NCBI RefSeq assembly: GCF_024305245.1
Contig: NZ_JAMWYX010000008.1
Location: forward strand, 62,001-126,000
Direction of reading: 5' to 3'
Length of the DNA: 64,000 nucleotides
Source of the DNA: Erythrobacter sp.
GTDB lineage: Bacteria; Pseudomonadota; Alphaproteobacteria; Sphingomonadales; Sphingomonadaceae
Numbering within the stretch: position 1 is the stretch's first letter; each line of letters starts with the position of its first letter. Position numbers and translations under genes: made by a program. This document shows positions 35,353-44,874 of this stretch, piece after piece. Under the pieces are notes generated by a model. That model saw only the letters and a list, made by a program, of their open reading frames with translations, was not told where the DNA came from and did not search any database.

Positions 35353-37827
35353 GTGACCGCACCTGATCCCGCCGCAACCCTCCCGCCCGAAATCGCCGCG
35401 TGGTTCGATGCACGCGGCTGGCGGGTGCGGCGGCATCAGTGGGAAATGCTGGCCAAGGCGCGCAGCGGCCGCGATGCCTTGCTGGTGGCCGATACCGGCG
35501 CGGGCAAGACGCTCGCGGGGTTTCTGCCGACCCTATGCGATTTTGCGCCGTCCGGCGGGGCGGCGGCGCCGGACGATCTCCACACGCTTTACGTCTCTCC
35601 GCTGAAGGCGCTGGCGCAGGATGTGAAGCGCAATCTGCTCGCGCCGATCGAGGAGATCGGGTTGCCGATCCGGGTGGAGACCCGCAGCGGCGATACCCCG
35701 TCGGACCGCAAGAAACGCCAGCGCGAAAGGCCGCCGCATGTGCTGCTGACGACGCCGGAATCGCTCTCGCTGCTGCTGTCCTATCCCGAAAGCGCCGCTC
35801 TGTTCGCGGGGCTGGAACGGATCGTGATCGATGAGGTTCACGCCTTCGCCACCGACAAGCGCGGCGATCTGCTGGCGCTGAGCCTTGCCCGGTTGCACGC
35901 GCTTGCCCCACAGGCGCAGCGGGTGGCGCTGTCGGCAACACTCGCCAATCCGCTGGCGTTTCAGGAATGGCTCGCCCCCCAACACGCAACCGACACAGGT
36001 GAAATCGCCGCCGCCGATCTGGTGCTGGGTGAACCCGGCGCGGATCCCGAGGTGGAAATCCTGCTGCCGATCGAGGAACGCATCCCGTGGGGCGGGCACG
36101 CCGGGCGCTGGGCGGTGCCGCAGCTGATGCAAGCGATCAAGGCCAACCGCACCACGCTGGTCTTCACCAACACGCGATTTCTGGCCGAGTTCATCTTCCA
36201 GTGCCTGTGGGAGGCAAACGAGGATCACCTCCCCATCGGCATCCACCACGGCAGCTTGTCGGTCGAAGCCCGCCGCAAGGTCGAAGAAGCGATGGCGCGT
36301 GGCGAATTGCGCGCGCTGGTGTGCACCGCGAGCCTCGATCTCGGCATCGACTGGGGCGACATCGATCTCGTCGTGCAGATGGGCGCACCCAAGGGATCGT
36401 CGCGCCTGCTGCAACGCATCGGGCGCGCGGGCCACCGGCTCGACACCCCCAGCCGTGCGGTGTTGGTGCCGGGCAACCGCTTCGAATTCCTCGAAGCTCT
36501 GGCCGCCAAGCAGGCGGTCGACGAAGGCCAGCGCGATGGCGAGGCGTTCCGGCCCGGCGGGCTCGACGTGCTCGCCCAACACATCATGGCCTGCGCCTGC
36601 GCTGGGCCATTCGATGAGGGCGCGTTGCTGGCCGAGGTGCGCGTTGCGCTCTCCTATAGCTGGCTGGATGAAGCCACCTTTGTCCGCGTGCTGAGCTTCG
36701 TGTCGAATGGCGGCTATGCGCTCAAGGCCTATGACCGGTTCCAGCGGATCGTGCGTGACAAGGCGGGCGTGTGGCGGCTCGCCCACCCCAGTCAGGCGCA
36801 GCGCCACCGGATGAATGCCGGGATCATCGTCGATTCCGAAATGCTGATGGTGCGGTTCAAGAATGGCCGCAGTCTGGGCAAGGTCGAGGAGCGGTTTGCC
36901 GCGCAGCTCTCCCCCGGCGACACGTTCTTCTTCGCGGGCATGAGCCTGGAGGTCGAGGGTGTGAAGGACATGGACGTGATCGTCCGCGCGGCCAAGAAAT
37001 CAGCCACCATCCCCTCCTATGGCGGGCTGCGGCTGCCGCTGACCACGCATCTGGCCACTCGGGTGCAGGGTCTGCTGGCCGACCGCGCCGGGTGGGGGCG
37101 GTTTCCCGATGATGTGCGCGAATGGCTCGAAATGCAGGACTACCGCAGCCGCCTGCCTGCTCCGGGGGAATTGCTGGCCGAAAGCTTCCCGCATGGCGGC
37201 AAGCACTACACCGCTTATTACACCTTCGAAGGGTGGAACGCGAACCAGTCGTTGGGAATGCTGATCACCCGGCGGATGGAGGATCGCGGGCTGCTGCCGG
37301 GCGGGTTCGTGGCGAATGATTACTGCCTGGCAGTGTGGGGTTTGAAGCCCGTCGAGAACCCCGCGCCGCTGCTCTCACCCGATATCCTGACCGACGAATT
37401 CGTCGAGTGGGTCACCGAAAGCCACCTGCTGCGCCGCGCGTTCCGTGAAGTAGCCGTAATCAGCGGCTTGGTGGAGCGCCAGCATCCCGGCCAGAAGAAG
37501 ACCGGCAAGCAGGTCACCTTCTCGACCGACCTGATCTACGATGTGCTCAAGAAGTACGAGCCCGATCACGTGCTGCTGGAAGCGGCATGGGCCGATGCGC
37601 GGGCGCGGATGACGGACGTGGGGCGGTTGGCGGATTTGCTCGAACGGTCGGAGCGCGAGCTGGTGCACGTAACGCTCGACCGCGTGTCGCCGCTGGCGGT
37701 GCCGGTGATGACGATGATCGGGCGCGAGGCGGTGCCGCAAGGCGCGGTGGATGATGAATTGCTGCTGGAGGCGGAGGGGCTGATTGCCGCGGCGATGCGG
37801 CCTGATCCGCCGGTTGAGGGGGATTAG
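35353..37827 (+). CDS. Lhr-like DEXH-box DNA helicase (ligase-associated)
   Basis: A superfamily 2 helicase of the Lhr group, specifically the 'ligase-associated DNA damage response DEXH box helicase' subfamily of about 820 residues; it is usually found with a DNA ligase, exonuclease and phosphoesterase in a repair operon. Walker A is ADTGAGKT (Lys52), motif II DEVH, motif III SAT, and IGRAGHR motif VI is visible. The C-terminal 400 residues form the winged-helix and Lhr-core domains. The start is a GTG at 35353. No ligase gene is adjacent here. Its stop overlaps the convergent protease stop by three bases. Confidence 0.9.
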   Translation: MTAPDPAATLPPEIAAWFDARGWRVRRHQWEMLAKARSGRDALLVADTGAGKTLAGFLPTLCDFAPSGGAAAPDDLHTLYVSPLKALAQDVKRNLLAPIEEIGLPIRVETRSGDTPSDRKKRQRERPPHVLLTTPESLSLLLSYPESAALFAGLERIVIDEVHAFATDKRGDLLALSLARLHALAPQAQRVALSATLANPLAFQEWLAPQHATDTGEIAAADLVLGEPGADPEVEILLPIEERIPWGGHAGRWAVPQLMQAIKANRTTLVFTNTRFLAEFIFQCLWEANEDHLPIGIHHGSLSVEARRKVEEAMARGELRALVCTASLDLGIDWGDIDLVVQMGAPKGSSRLLQRIGRAGHRLDTPSRAVLVPGNRFEFLEALAAKQAVDEGQRDGEAFRPGGLDVLAQHIMACACAGPFDEGALLAEVRVALSYSWLDEATFVRVLSFVSNGGYALKAYDRFQRIVRDKAGVWRLAHPSQAQRHRMNAGIIVDSEMLMVRFKNGRSLGKVEERFAAQLSPGDTFFFAGMSLEVEGVKDMDVIVRAAKKSATIPSYGGLRLPLTTHLATRVQGLLADRAGWGRFPDDVREWLEMQDYRSRLPAPGELLAESFPHGGKHYTAYYTFEGWNANQSLGMLITRRMEDRGLLPGGFVANDYCLAVWGLKPVENPAPLLSPDILTDEFVEWVTESHLLRRAFREVAVISGLVERQHPGQKKTGKQVTFSTDLIYDVLKKYEPDHVLLEAAWADARARMTDVGRLADLLERSERELVHVTLDRVSPLAVPVMTMIGREAVPQGAVDDELLLEAEGLIAAAMRPDPPVEGD

Positions 37828-38756
37828 TCCGGAAGGTAGACAATCAGATTCCAGCCGAGATCGAACAAAATCGAACCGCTTCCGAAAAAGGCAAACCCCA
37901 GCAACCCATCGGCCTGCGCATCGGGGGTCGGTCGGCGCGTAGCTGGCAAGGTTCTGGAATATTTGCCGATTGCCAATCTGACGTCGTCGATGGACTTGAT
38001 CTGAAGCACTGTACCGAACGCATCGGTCAAGGTGGTTGGCGTGGTCTTGGCATCAGGATCGGCCAGCGTATCCCAGATCGACGGGTTGAGAGACAATTCA
38101 TCATTCGAGCCGGTGTCGAGCTTCAGGCGCACAGGCGAACCATCGACGGCTGCGGCGACAATGCCCTTGGCGACTGTGAAGCGTTGCGCGGTCGTCCTGC
38201 TCGAATTGATCGCACCCGATTTGGCGAACATAATGCCGTCGCGCCGACGACTGACGACGAAAGCGATATTTTCCAGAAGATCGAGGCCTAGAATTCCTGC
38301 GACCGGGCGGCCAAGTTGCTGTTCAATTGCAGAGAGATCGACCGCATTCAGGTCGGCGTTAAAACGGAACTGATCCGTGACGGCGAACTCGGCGCCCTTG
38401 GCCGTCCCCGCACCGGATAAAGTCAGCCCTGTTTCAACGCGGGCATCGGATTCATCAATCCCGGTGCCGATCCGCCGCAGGAACGCGGTGTTGACGATCG
38501 TCCTGTTCGTCCCGGTATCGACAATAATCCAGCCGGCTTTGCCGTTCACACTGCCTTTGACGAGGATGATGCCCCGCGAAAGATCGACAGGCGACGGTCG
38601 GGCTGTGCCGTCTGGCCATTCAAACATGAGCGTCAAATTCTGTTGTTGAGGATCGGGCAACGTCCAACTCGCGCCCGCATCATCCTGCACAGAGGAGGGC
38701 TGCGCCCATGTTGGGGCGGGGAGCGCCAGCAGGGCAACAAGTGTAAACCACCGCAT
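37824..38756 (-). CDS. Secreted aspartic protease with two DTG motifs
   Basis: A 310-residue exported protein: signal peptide MRWFTLVALLALPAPTWAQ then a two-lobe retropepsin/pepsin-like fold. Each lobe carries a catalytic triplet, VDTGTN with Asp80 and LDTGSN with Asp214, and ILGLDLLE and GLLGFAFFG match the hydrophobic-hydrophobic-Gly pattern completing each active-site half. It should work as a monomeric aspartic protease in the periplasm. The ATG at 38756 gives the signal peptide; a TTG at 38792 would extend it. It is convergent with the helicase gene. Confidence 0.82.
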   Translation of the reverse strand: MRWFTLVALLALPAPTWAQPSSVQDDAGASWTLPDPQQQNLTLMFEWPDGTARPSPVDLSRGIILVKGSVNGKAGWIIVDTGTNRTIVNTAFLRRIGTGIDESDARVETGLTLSGAGTAKGAEFAVTDQFRFNADLNAVDLSAIEQQLGRPVAGILGLDLLENIAFVVSRRRDGIMFAKSGAINSSRTTAQRFTVAKGIVAAAVDGSPVRLKLDTGSNDELSLNPSIWDTLADPDAKTTPTTLTDAFGTVLQIKSIDDVRLAIGKYSRTLPATRRPTPDAQADGLLGFAFFGSGSILFDLGWNLIVYLPD

Positions 38757-38889
38757 TCGTGCAAAAATATGGCGTGCATCGGCATTTGGCAAGCGTCGGG
38801 AATTTTACCGAAGACTGCCGATGTTCCACAAATGTTTCACGTGGAAGCGAAGCTCTGCGACAGCAGAAACATTGCCTGCCTCAACGAGA

Positions 38890-38921
38890 AAGGGGCGCTG
38901 CGATTGCTCGCAACGCCCCTT
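38890..38921 (-). terminator. Intrinsic terminator of the tonB-exb operon
   Basis: On the minus strand AAGGGGCGTTGCG pairs with CGCAGCGCCCCTT (one mismatch) around a 6-base loop and is followed by TTTCTCG. It is about 40 bp past the last exbD stop, in the 200-bp gap before the protease gene. Confidence 0.65.
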
Positions 38922-38960
38922 CTGGACTACTCTCGCGGCACCCGGAGGTGCACGCGTCGC

Positions 38961-39392
38961 TTACTTGGCGAACTGGCGGTACTTCTCGTTACCGACAAAG
39001 CCGAACTTGGTCACACCCGACAGCTTGATGTCCTGCAGCACCTTGGCCGAGATATCATAGCTGGCGAGTGCTTCGGGCTCGAACTGCAGTTCGGGCTCGG
39101 TCGCCATGCTGGTCGTCTCGCCAAGCAGGGTTATCAGTTGGCCTTCGGTTACCGGGGTACCGTTCCAGAGGATCTGGTCGGCTGCGGTCAGGACCAGCTT
39201 GTTCTTGATCGGATCGATCTCGATATCCGTCGGCGGCGGGTTGCCCTGCGGAAGATCGATATCGACCGAGTGGGTCGCCACCGGGATGGTAATGATGAAC
39301 ATGATCAGCAGAACGAGCAGAACGTCGATCAGCGGCGTCATGTTCATGTCGAGCATCGGCTCACCGTCGAGTTTGCCTCCGGCCATACCCAT
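38961..39392 (-). CDS. exbD: ExbD/TolR-family biopolymer transport protein (second copy)
   Basis: A 143-residue inner-membrane protein with a short cytoplasmic start, one transmembrane helix (LIDVLLVLLIMFIITIPV) and a periplasmic domain. The helix holds the conserved Asp of MTPLIDV, the proton-motive residue of ExbD/TolR. Last gene of the tonB-exbB-exbD-exbD operon, 32 bp after the other exbD. It works with ExbB to energise TonB-dependent outer-membrane uptake. Two divergent ExbD copies are common in sphingomonads, xanthomonads and relatives; the division of labour is unclear. Confidence 0.9.
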   Translation of the reverse strand: MGMAGGKLDGEPMLDMNMTPLIDVLLVLLIMFIITIPVATHSVDIDLPQGNPPPTDIEIDPIKNKLVLTAADQILWNGTPVTEGQLITLLGETTSMATEPELQFEPEALASYDISAKVLQDIKLSGVTKFGFVGNEKYRQFAK

Positions 39393-39424
39393 GTCAGTTA
39401 CTCCTTAAATCGCTTGAAGCCGGA

Positions 39425-39952
39425 TCAGCCGTTCGGATCGACCGGGTTCGAGATGAACCCGACCGTCGGATAGCCGGCCGCCTGCACGTTGTAGATTGCG
39501 CCTGCCACGCAGCGCCACGGCGCGTTGACGTCGCCGCGGATGTGCACCTGCGGGATCAGATCGGGTTCCGCCATGATCGCTTCGGGTCCGCCTGCGCGGG
39601 TCACGATATTGTCGAGCCGGTTGAACGCCTGATCATACAATTCTTCCGACGTCACCGGAGTGATATTGTTGAAGTAGACCCGGCATTCGCCCGAGCGCGA
39701 CGCGCCTTCGAAGCCCGGTTCCCCGGCGCTGCGCCCTGCGGCATCGGTGGTGCTGATCGTAAGCAGCAGGTTTTCCACCTTGTCCTTGGATTCGACCGAT
39801 TCGAACACCGGAATTTCCAGCTTCTCGATCGTCTGGATCGCCACGGGCACTGCGATGAGGAAGATGATCAGGAGCACCAGCATCACGTCCACCAGCGGCG
39901 TGGTGTTGATGTCGGACATCGGGGTTTCCCCGCCTCCCGTCGAAATCGCCAT
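39425..39952 (-). CDS. exbD: ExbD/TolR-family biopolymer transport protein (first copy)
   Basis: A 175-residue ExbD with the helix [18 protein letters not shown] and its conserved Asp after NTTP. The periplasmic domain is longer than in the second copy and contains a pair of Cys (GECRVYFNN and APWRCVAG) that could form a disulfide. It follows exbB by about 140 bp and precedes the other exbD. Both copies share the start pattern 'PMxDxNxTPLxDV'. Confidence 0.9.
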   Translation of the reverse strand: MAISTGGGETPMSDINTTPLVDVMLVLLIIFLIAVPVAIQTIEKLEIPVFESVESKDKVENLLLTISTTDAAGRSAGEPGFEGASRSGECRVYFNNITPVTSEELYDQAFNRLDNIVTRAGGPEAIMAEPDLIPQVHIRGDVNAPWRCVAGAIYNVQAAGYPTVGFISNPVDPNG

Positions 39953-40096
39953 TGTGAATTCCTACCTTGTCAAAACATTGACTTGAGATTTTGCCCTGAG
40001 GCATCCCGGCGCCGTATCCTGCCGCGGCAGGATATTGGCCGGAGGACCGGCAGGAGCGCCCGTGAAGGCTGCTCCTGCCATGTCCGGCATTGGCGA

Positions 40097-40855
40097 TCAG
40101 GCCTTGGTGGCCGTGGCCGGCTTCGCAGCGGGCTTGGCAGCCGGAGCCGCGTGAACCGCCGGCTTCACCGCGCCGTTCGAGTTGATGTAGGCGAGGATGT
40201 CGGTCGAGAAGCTGTTCAGCAGCTCGGCGATCCGGCGATTGCGCGACTGCAGCCAGTTGAACGACAGCACCGCAGGCACAGCGACGACCAGACCGATCGC
40301 GGTCATGATCAGCGCTTCACCGACGGGGCCGGCGACCTTGTCGATCGAAGCCGAACCGGCGATGCCGATGTTGATCAGCGCGCGGTAGATCCCGATCACG
40401 GTACCGAGCAGACCGATGAACGGCGCGGTCGCACCAACCGATGCGAGGAACGGCAGACCGCCGGCCAGCACCGCGTTGATCGAATCTTCCGACCGCTGCA
40501 TCGAACCGTGCATGTAATCATGCGATTCGAGGCTGTCGGTCATTTTGCCGTGCTCGTCCTGGGCCTTGACCGCGTCATCGGCGAGCTGGCGCCATGCGCT
40601 GTCCTTTTCGAGCTTGGTCGCGCCTTCACGCAGGCTGCCCGCACGCCAGAAACCGGTCTGAACGCCCTTGTACTGCTTCATGATCTTGTTCTGCTCGAAC
40701 AGCTTGGTGAACAGGATGTAGAACGAGCCGACCGACATGATGATCATCACGGCGAGAATGGTCCAGGCGACGGGGCCGCCTTCCTTCATGGCTTCGACGA
40801 AGCCGAACTTGTTTGCGGGGGCTTCGGCACCAGCGGCGAGAATCATAAGGTTCAT
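40097..40855 (-). CDS. exbB: ExbB/TolQ/MotA-type proton channel
   Basis: A 252-residue membrane protein of the MotA/TolQ/ExbB family, with one N-terminal helix (VAWTILAVMIIMSVGSFYIL), a cytoplasmic loop and two further helices (VGATAPFIGLLGTVIGIY, and ALIMTAIGLVVAVPAVLSFN), the conserved proton-path helices. The C-terminal tail is Ala/Lys/Pro-rich (PAAKPAAKPATATKA). With two ExbDs and TonB it forms the energising complex of the inner membrane. Confidence 0.93.
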   Translation of the reverse strand: MNLMILAAGAEAPANKFGFVEAMKEGGPVAWTILAVMIIMSVGSFYILFTKLFEQNKIMKQYKGVQTGFWRAGSLREGATKLEKDSAWRQLADDAVKAQDEHGKMTDSLESHDYMHGSMQRSEDSINAVLAGGLPFLASVGATAPFIGLLGTVIGIYRALINIGIAGSASIDKVAGPVGEALIMTAIGLVVAVPAVLSFNWLQSRNRRIAELLNSFSTDILAYINSNGAVKPAVHAAPAAKPAAKPATATKA

Positions 40856-40928
40856 TGCGAGTAGTCCTCTTGAAAGAATTTGTCTGGTGGTCGCGGCCTC
40901 TCCACCGGGCCGAGACCGAATTGAGCCG

Positions 40929-41603
40929 TCAGTTCAAACGATAGGTAATCCGCGTCGAGTAGATATCCGAGGTCGGGTTTCCGGCAGCATCAAGTGCCGG
41001 TTCGAACCGTGCATAACGCTCCATCCCCTGACACGCAGCCGCATCGAGAATGCTCGAACCACTCGAGGCGGTGACCGAACAACCGGTGGCGCGGCCATCG
41101 GCGGTGACGGTGACGCGAACGCCCACGGTACCTTCGACTTCCTCACGCAAGGCGCGAGCCGGATAGTTTTCCTGGATACGGCCAGCCCAGCTTCGTTCGT
41201 TCTTCGTGCGCGCACCACGGGCCTTTGATGGCGCGGGCGGCGGCGCAGGCGGCGCGACCGGAGCAGGCGGCGGAATCCGCAGTGCCGGCGGTGACGGCGG
41301 CGGAATGGTCGGCTGCGTTCGAATCGGCGGCGGTGCCGGAGCGATGTTGATAGGTGGCGGCGGAGCAACCGGAGGCGGCGGTGCCACATCCTGCGGCTGT
41401 TCTGGCGGCGGCTCATCCGGTTCTTCGGGCGGCGGCGGCGGTTCCTCGATGTCAATCGTGGTGACCCGCTCGATCTCCTTCTTGATAGCGGAGATGGTCA
41501 ACCCGAAGACAAGAGCAAGAATCAGCCCGACATTAATTGCCACGGCAATTATGATGCCGGCAATCTTGCTCCCGTTCATTTTTTGTTGGTCAGCGTAGGC
41601 CAT
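40929..41603 (-). CDS. tonB: TonB-family energy transducer
   Basis: A 224-residue protein with a short N-terminal cytoplasmic stretch, one membrane helix (IAGIIIAVAINVGLILALVF), a long Pro/Glu-rich periplasmic linker and a C-terminal TonB domain (RIQENYPARAL, then GTVGVRVTVTADGRATGC and YSTRITYRLN). It spans the periplasm to drive TonB-dependent receptors. The ATG at 41603 is chosen because GGAGAG lies upstream and family members begin MAYADQ; the open frame to 41657 adds unsupported residues. First gene of the operon. Confidence 0.93.
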   Translation of the reverse strand: MAYADQQKMNGSKIAGIIIAVAINVGLILALVFGLTISAIKKEIERVTTIDIEEPPPPPEEPDEPPPEQPQDVAPPPPVAPPPPINIAPAPPPIRTQPTIPPPSPPALRIPPPAPVAPPAPPPAPSKARGARTKNERSWAGRIQENYPARALREEVEGTVGVRVTVTADGRATGCSVTASSGSSILDAAACQGMERYARFEPALDAAGNPTSDIYSTRITYRLN

Positions 41604-41988
41604 CCAGCGCTTTCTCTCCAAGTTCAGGCCGGACGCTGGGCCCGGCAAATTCCTCACCCGTCAGCCAAGCACGCTGACAGGCAGATCCCGTAGATTTCGG
41701 TCCTCCCACACCGGGATCGAACTGCGAGCGCGCTTGTGCGAGTTTCGCAAGTGTCCAACCCCGACTGGCACGCCCTGCACCGGATACCGCCAAAGCGTCA
41801 ATCCAGACAATGCGCAACCTTGCCCATCGCGCAGGGAGTGTCCCCAAGCCTGCGCGGCGAGCATTCGGGCTTTAACGGGCAACCCCTACCCAATCAAACG
41901 CTTTATCGGTTCAGTGCGGATTCACTGCGCGCAATGTCCTATGTTCCCTGCTAGAACGAAGACAACAGGACGGCAGGTGAAGGCTGTG
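41604..41988. other. Divergent intergenic region, no gene recognised
   Basis: About 385 bp between tonB (leftward) and the secreted protein gene (rightward). It must contain both promoters; I see no clear metal-responsive operator, riboswitch or repeat that I can support. Open frames here have no family support. Confidence 0.5.
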
Positions 41989-42882
41989 ATGAAGCAATTG
42001 AGTAAACGAAAATTAAGTTTTCTTTTCAGGAGGCTGGCTGTGTCATCGGCGGTTGCCGCTGCGCTGGTCGGGAGCCCTTATCCAGCGCTTGCGCAGATTG
42101 CACCGCCGCCCGCCGCCAGTACGCCTTCGGGACCGACTTATGCCGATCTGGTGACCCTTGCGGAAGCTGCCGATCTGGTAATCCGGGTGCAGATTCGCCG
42201 ACAGACGGCCCTCAAACCCGAACGTGCGCCCGGTCTCGAACCCGGATTCGCGCGGCTCTATATCCAGGCGCGCACCGTTGCACTGATCGCCGGACGTGCC
42301 GCTGTGGGCGAAAGCCTGGCCTATCTGGTCGACGTGCCGCTGGATGCCAAAGGCAAGGTGCCCAAGCTCAAGAATCGCGAAATGGTGCTGTTTGCCGACA
42401 CGGTGCCGGGCCGCGCGGGCGAGGTGCGGCTGGTCAACCCCAATGCCCAGCTGCCCTACACCCCCGAACTCGAAGCGCAGCTGCGCCCGATCCTGACCGA
42501 ACTATATGCGCCCGACGTGGCGCCGCGCGTCACCGGGATCAGCGATGCGCTGGCCGTGCAGGGCACATTGACCGGCGAATCGGAGACGCAGGTGTTCCTG
42601 TCGACCGAAGATCGCTCTCCGATTTCAATCACTGTGCTGCGGCGACCCGGCCAGCAGGTGCAGTGGGGCGTTTCGTGGGGGGAGATCATTGATTCCGCCG
42701 CGCGCCCTCCGGCACCCGAAACCCTGCGCTGGTATCGCCTCGCTTGTTCGCTGCCTGCACAACTGCCGAGCAGCGCCAATCTGGCGCGCGAACCGGAGGC
42801 GCGGCGGCTGGCGGCGGGCGATTATGCCTTCGTGATCGACGCTCTCGGTCCGTGCGAGCGGCGCATCACCAGCGGCGGGTAA
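41989..42882 (+). CDS. Secreted protein of unknown function
   Basis: A 297-residue exported protein with a signal peptide: MKQLSKRK, then a hydrophobic core (SSAVAAALVGSP) and a cleavage region ALAQ. The mature part (PTYADLVTLAEAADLVIRVQI, then GEVRLVNPNAQLPY and EQVQW-like segments) has no domain I recognise, though the pattern suggests mixed alpha/beta. A GTG twelve bases upstream is a possible alternative start. It lies 69 bp before the homoserine dehydrogenase gene in the same direction. Confidence 0.7.
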   Translation: MKQLSKRKLSFLFRRLAVSSAVAAALVGSPYPALAQIAPPPAASTPSGPTYADLVTLAEAADLVIRVQIRRQTALKPERAPGLEPGFARLYIQARTVALIAGRAAVGESLAYLVDVPLDAKGKVPKLKNREMVLFADTVPGRAGEVRLVNPNAQLPYTPELEAQLRPILTELYAPDVAPRVTGISDALAVQGTLTGESETQVFLSTEDRSPISITVLRRPGQQVQWGVSWGEIIDSAARPPAPETLRWYRLACSLPAQLPSSANLAREPEARRLAAGDYAFVIDALGPCERRITSGG

Positions 42883-42951
42883 GCGGCAAGGCGGGTTGAC
42901 CCTGCGCGGGTGCAGGTTAAGCGCCGTCCCGGATTATTCCTGGAGGCCCGC

Positions 42952-44271
42952 TTGACCAATTCCGCCCCTGCGCCCCTGCGTATCGCCATCGCCGGTCTCG
43001 GCACGGTGGGAGTAGGCGTCATTCGCCTGCTTGCGACCAATGCCGGTATCATCGCCGCGCGCGCCGGGCGGCCAATCGAAGTGGTGGCGGTGAGCGCGCG
43101 CGACCGGAGCAAGGATCGCGGCGTCAGCATCGCTCCCTTTGCGTGGGAAGATGATATGACCGCGCTCGCCCGGCGCGACGATGTCGATGTGGTGGTGGAA
43201 CTGGTCGGCGGATCTGATGGCCCCGCACTGGCGCTGTCGCGCGCGGCGCTGAGCGCAGGCAAAGGCCTCGTCACCGCCAACAAGGCGATGGTCGCGCATC
43301 ACGGACTGGAACTGGCGCAGCTGGCCGAGGCCAACAATGCCGCGCTGAAGTTCGAGGCGGCGGTCGGCGGCGGCATTCCGGTGATCAAGGGGCTGCGCGA
43401 AGGCACCAGCGCCAATGCGTTGACCAAGGTTTACGGCATTCTCAACGGCACCTGCAATTACATCCTGTCGACCATGGAATCGACCGGCGCCGACTTCGCC
43501 GACGTGCTCGCAGAGGCGCAAGCGCGCGGCTTTGCCGAGGCCGATCCGGCATTCGACATCGAAGGCGTGGACGCGGCGCACAAGCTGGCGATCCTCGCGG
43601 CCATCGGGTTCGGCACGCGGATCGATTTCGTCGGCGTGCGGGTGAGCGGCATCACGCAGGTTCGCGCTGCCGACATTGCACAGGCCGATGCGCTCGGCTT
43701 CGTCATCCGGTTGATCGGCGAGGCCGACGTCGAGGACACGGCCGACGGCGCACGCCTGCTCCAGCGTGTGCGGCCCTGTCTGGTCGCCAAGGGGCATCCC
43801 CTAAGCGCGGTCGACGGTCCCACCAATGCGGTCGTGGCGGAAGGCAATTTCGTCGGCCGCCTGCTGTTTCAGGGCGCGGGCGCAGGTGACGGGCCGACTG
43901 CAAGTGCTGTCGCAGCCGACCTGATCGACATCGCGCGCGACGAAGTGGGCGCGCCGTTCTCGATTCCCGTGGCACAGCTTGCCGCGCTGCCGCCTGCCGA
44001 ACCCGGGCACCGTACCGAACGCACTTATATCCGCTTCATGGTCAAGGACCGCCCCGGCGTGCTGGCCGAACTCACCGCAGCCTTGCGCGACGGTGATGTT
44101 TCGATCGAAAGCCTGATCCAGCAGGGCCGCAGCAGCGGCGGCGGCGAAGTGATGGTGGCGATGGTCACCCACGAAGGGCCGGAGCGCTGCGTGGCCAAGG
44201 CGCTGGCGCTGCTCGAAGGATCAGACAGTCTGACCGGCGAACCGCTGGTGCTGCCGATCCTGCCGCTTTAA
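42952..44271 (+). CDS. hom: Homoserine dehydrogenase
   Basis: NAD(P)H-dependent cytoplasmic enzyme of threonine, methionine and isoleucine synthesis. The 439-residue product has the Rossmann loop GLGTVGVGV, the substrate-binding stretch NGTCNYIL, the catalytic region with AEADPAFDIEGVDAAHKLAI, and a C-terminal ACT regulatory domain (RFMVKDRPGVLAEL). TTG at 42952 is chosen: GGAGG lies five bases upstream and the open frame to 42910 adds a leader unlike homologs. It overlaps the convergent paralog gene by 4 bp. Confidence 0.93.
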   Translation: MTNSAPAPLRIAIAGLGTVGVGVIRLLATNAGIIAARAGRPIEVVAVSARDRSKDRGVSIAPFAWEDDMTALARRDDVDVVVELVGGSDGPALALSRAALSAGKGLVTANKAMVAHHGLELAQLAEANNAALKFEAAVGGGIPVIKGLREGTSANALTKVYGILNGTCNYILSTMESTGADFADVLAEAQARGFAEADPAFDIEGVDAAHKLAILAAIGFGTRIDFVGVRVSGITQVRAADIAQADALGFVIRLIGEADVEDTADGARLLQRVRPCLVAKGHPLSAVDGPTNAVVAEGNFVGRLLFQGAGAGDGPTASAVAADLIDIARDEVGAPFSIPVAQLAALPPAEPGHRTERTYIRFMVKDRPGVLAELTAALRDGDVSIESLIQQGRSSGGGEVMVAMVTHEGPERCVAKALALLEGSDSLTGEPLVLPILPL

Positions 44272-44864
44272 TCGTCCTGCGGGGTTGCGGGCAGGCCCAG
44301 TTCCGCTTCGATCCGGGCGCGCGCTGCATCCGATAGCGGCTCCATGTCCTCCTCGAGCGGCGGCAGGCCTTTCGCGACCCGAGCCGCGTCCGATCCGGCA
44401 GGGGGAGGCGGGATCGCCTCGACATCGATGATCAGCGCCGGAGGCTCCGGACAGGGCGGGATCAAGCACAGCCCGCTGGCACTGGCAGGCCCGCGAAAAA
44501 TCCCCGGCCCGGCCACGTCGGGCGCGGGAATCGTGTTCGCCCCTTGCGTGCGCTCGGCATAGCGCCGCAGCCATGCCGCCCGGCTGCCGCTGTAATGTTG
44601 CGAGGTATCGACCTGCAATTCGCGGCAGACCACGATCTCGCCCGAGATTTCGCCCGCTTCGCGCTGATCCTCGCATTGCTTTACCAGCGCTGCGGTCGGG
44701 GTTTCGGGTGAAGGCGGCGGGGCGCGGATATCGATTACCGGCGGCGGTTCGGCCGCAGGAGCATCGGGGCCGAGATCAATCGGAATGCGTTCCTGCGCGG
44801 ACAGCACCGGCGCTTGCAGGCCCGCAGCGAACAGGGCAGTGACAGCGAGCGCGGCGCGGACCAC
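44268..44864 (-). CDS. Secreted protein, second of a tandem paralogous pair
   Basis: A roughly 198-residue exported protein. The N-terminal signal (ALAVTALFAAGLQAPVLSAQ) precedes a Pro-rich region, then GEISGEIVVCREL, a Tyr/Arg segment (WLRRYAERTQGA) and a C-terminal IIDVEAIPPPPAGSDAARVA and KGLPPLEE block. The last block and the 'SGEIVVCRE' motif recur in the upstream neighbour. GTG at 44864 is chosen over GTG 44870 for a better distance to GAGG; both are unusual starts. The first codon is about 10 bases after the upstream stop, so an operon is likely. Function is unknown. Confidence 0.7.
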   Translation of the reverse strand: MVRAALAVTALFAAGLQAPVLSAQERIPIDLGPDAPAAEPPPVIDIRAPPPSPETPTAALVKQCEDQREAGEISGEIVVCRELQVDTSQHYSGSRAAWLRRYAERTQGANTIPAPDVAGPGIFRGPASASGLCLIPPCPEPPALIIDVEAIPPPPAGSDAARVAKGLPPLEEDMEPLSDAARARIEAELGLPATPQDD

Positions 44865-44874
44865 CCGCACGGCC

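Noticed and set aside
42100..42900. Riboswitch or attenuator ahead of hom
   Set aside because: No recognisable leader fold; the gap before hom is only about 70 bp.
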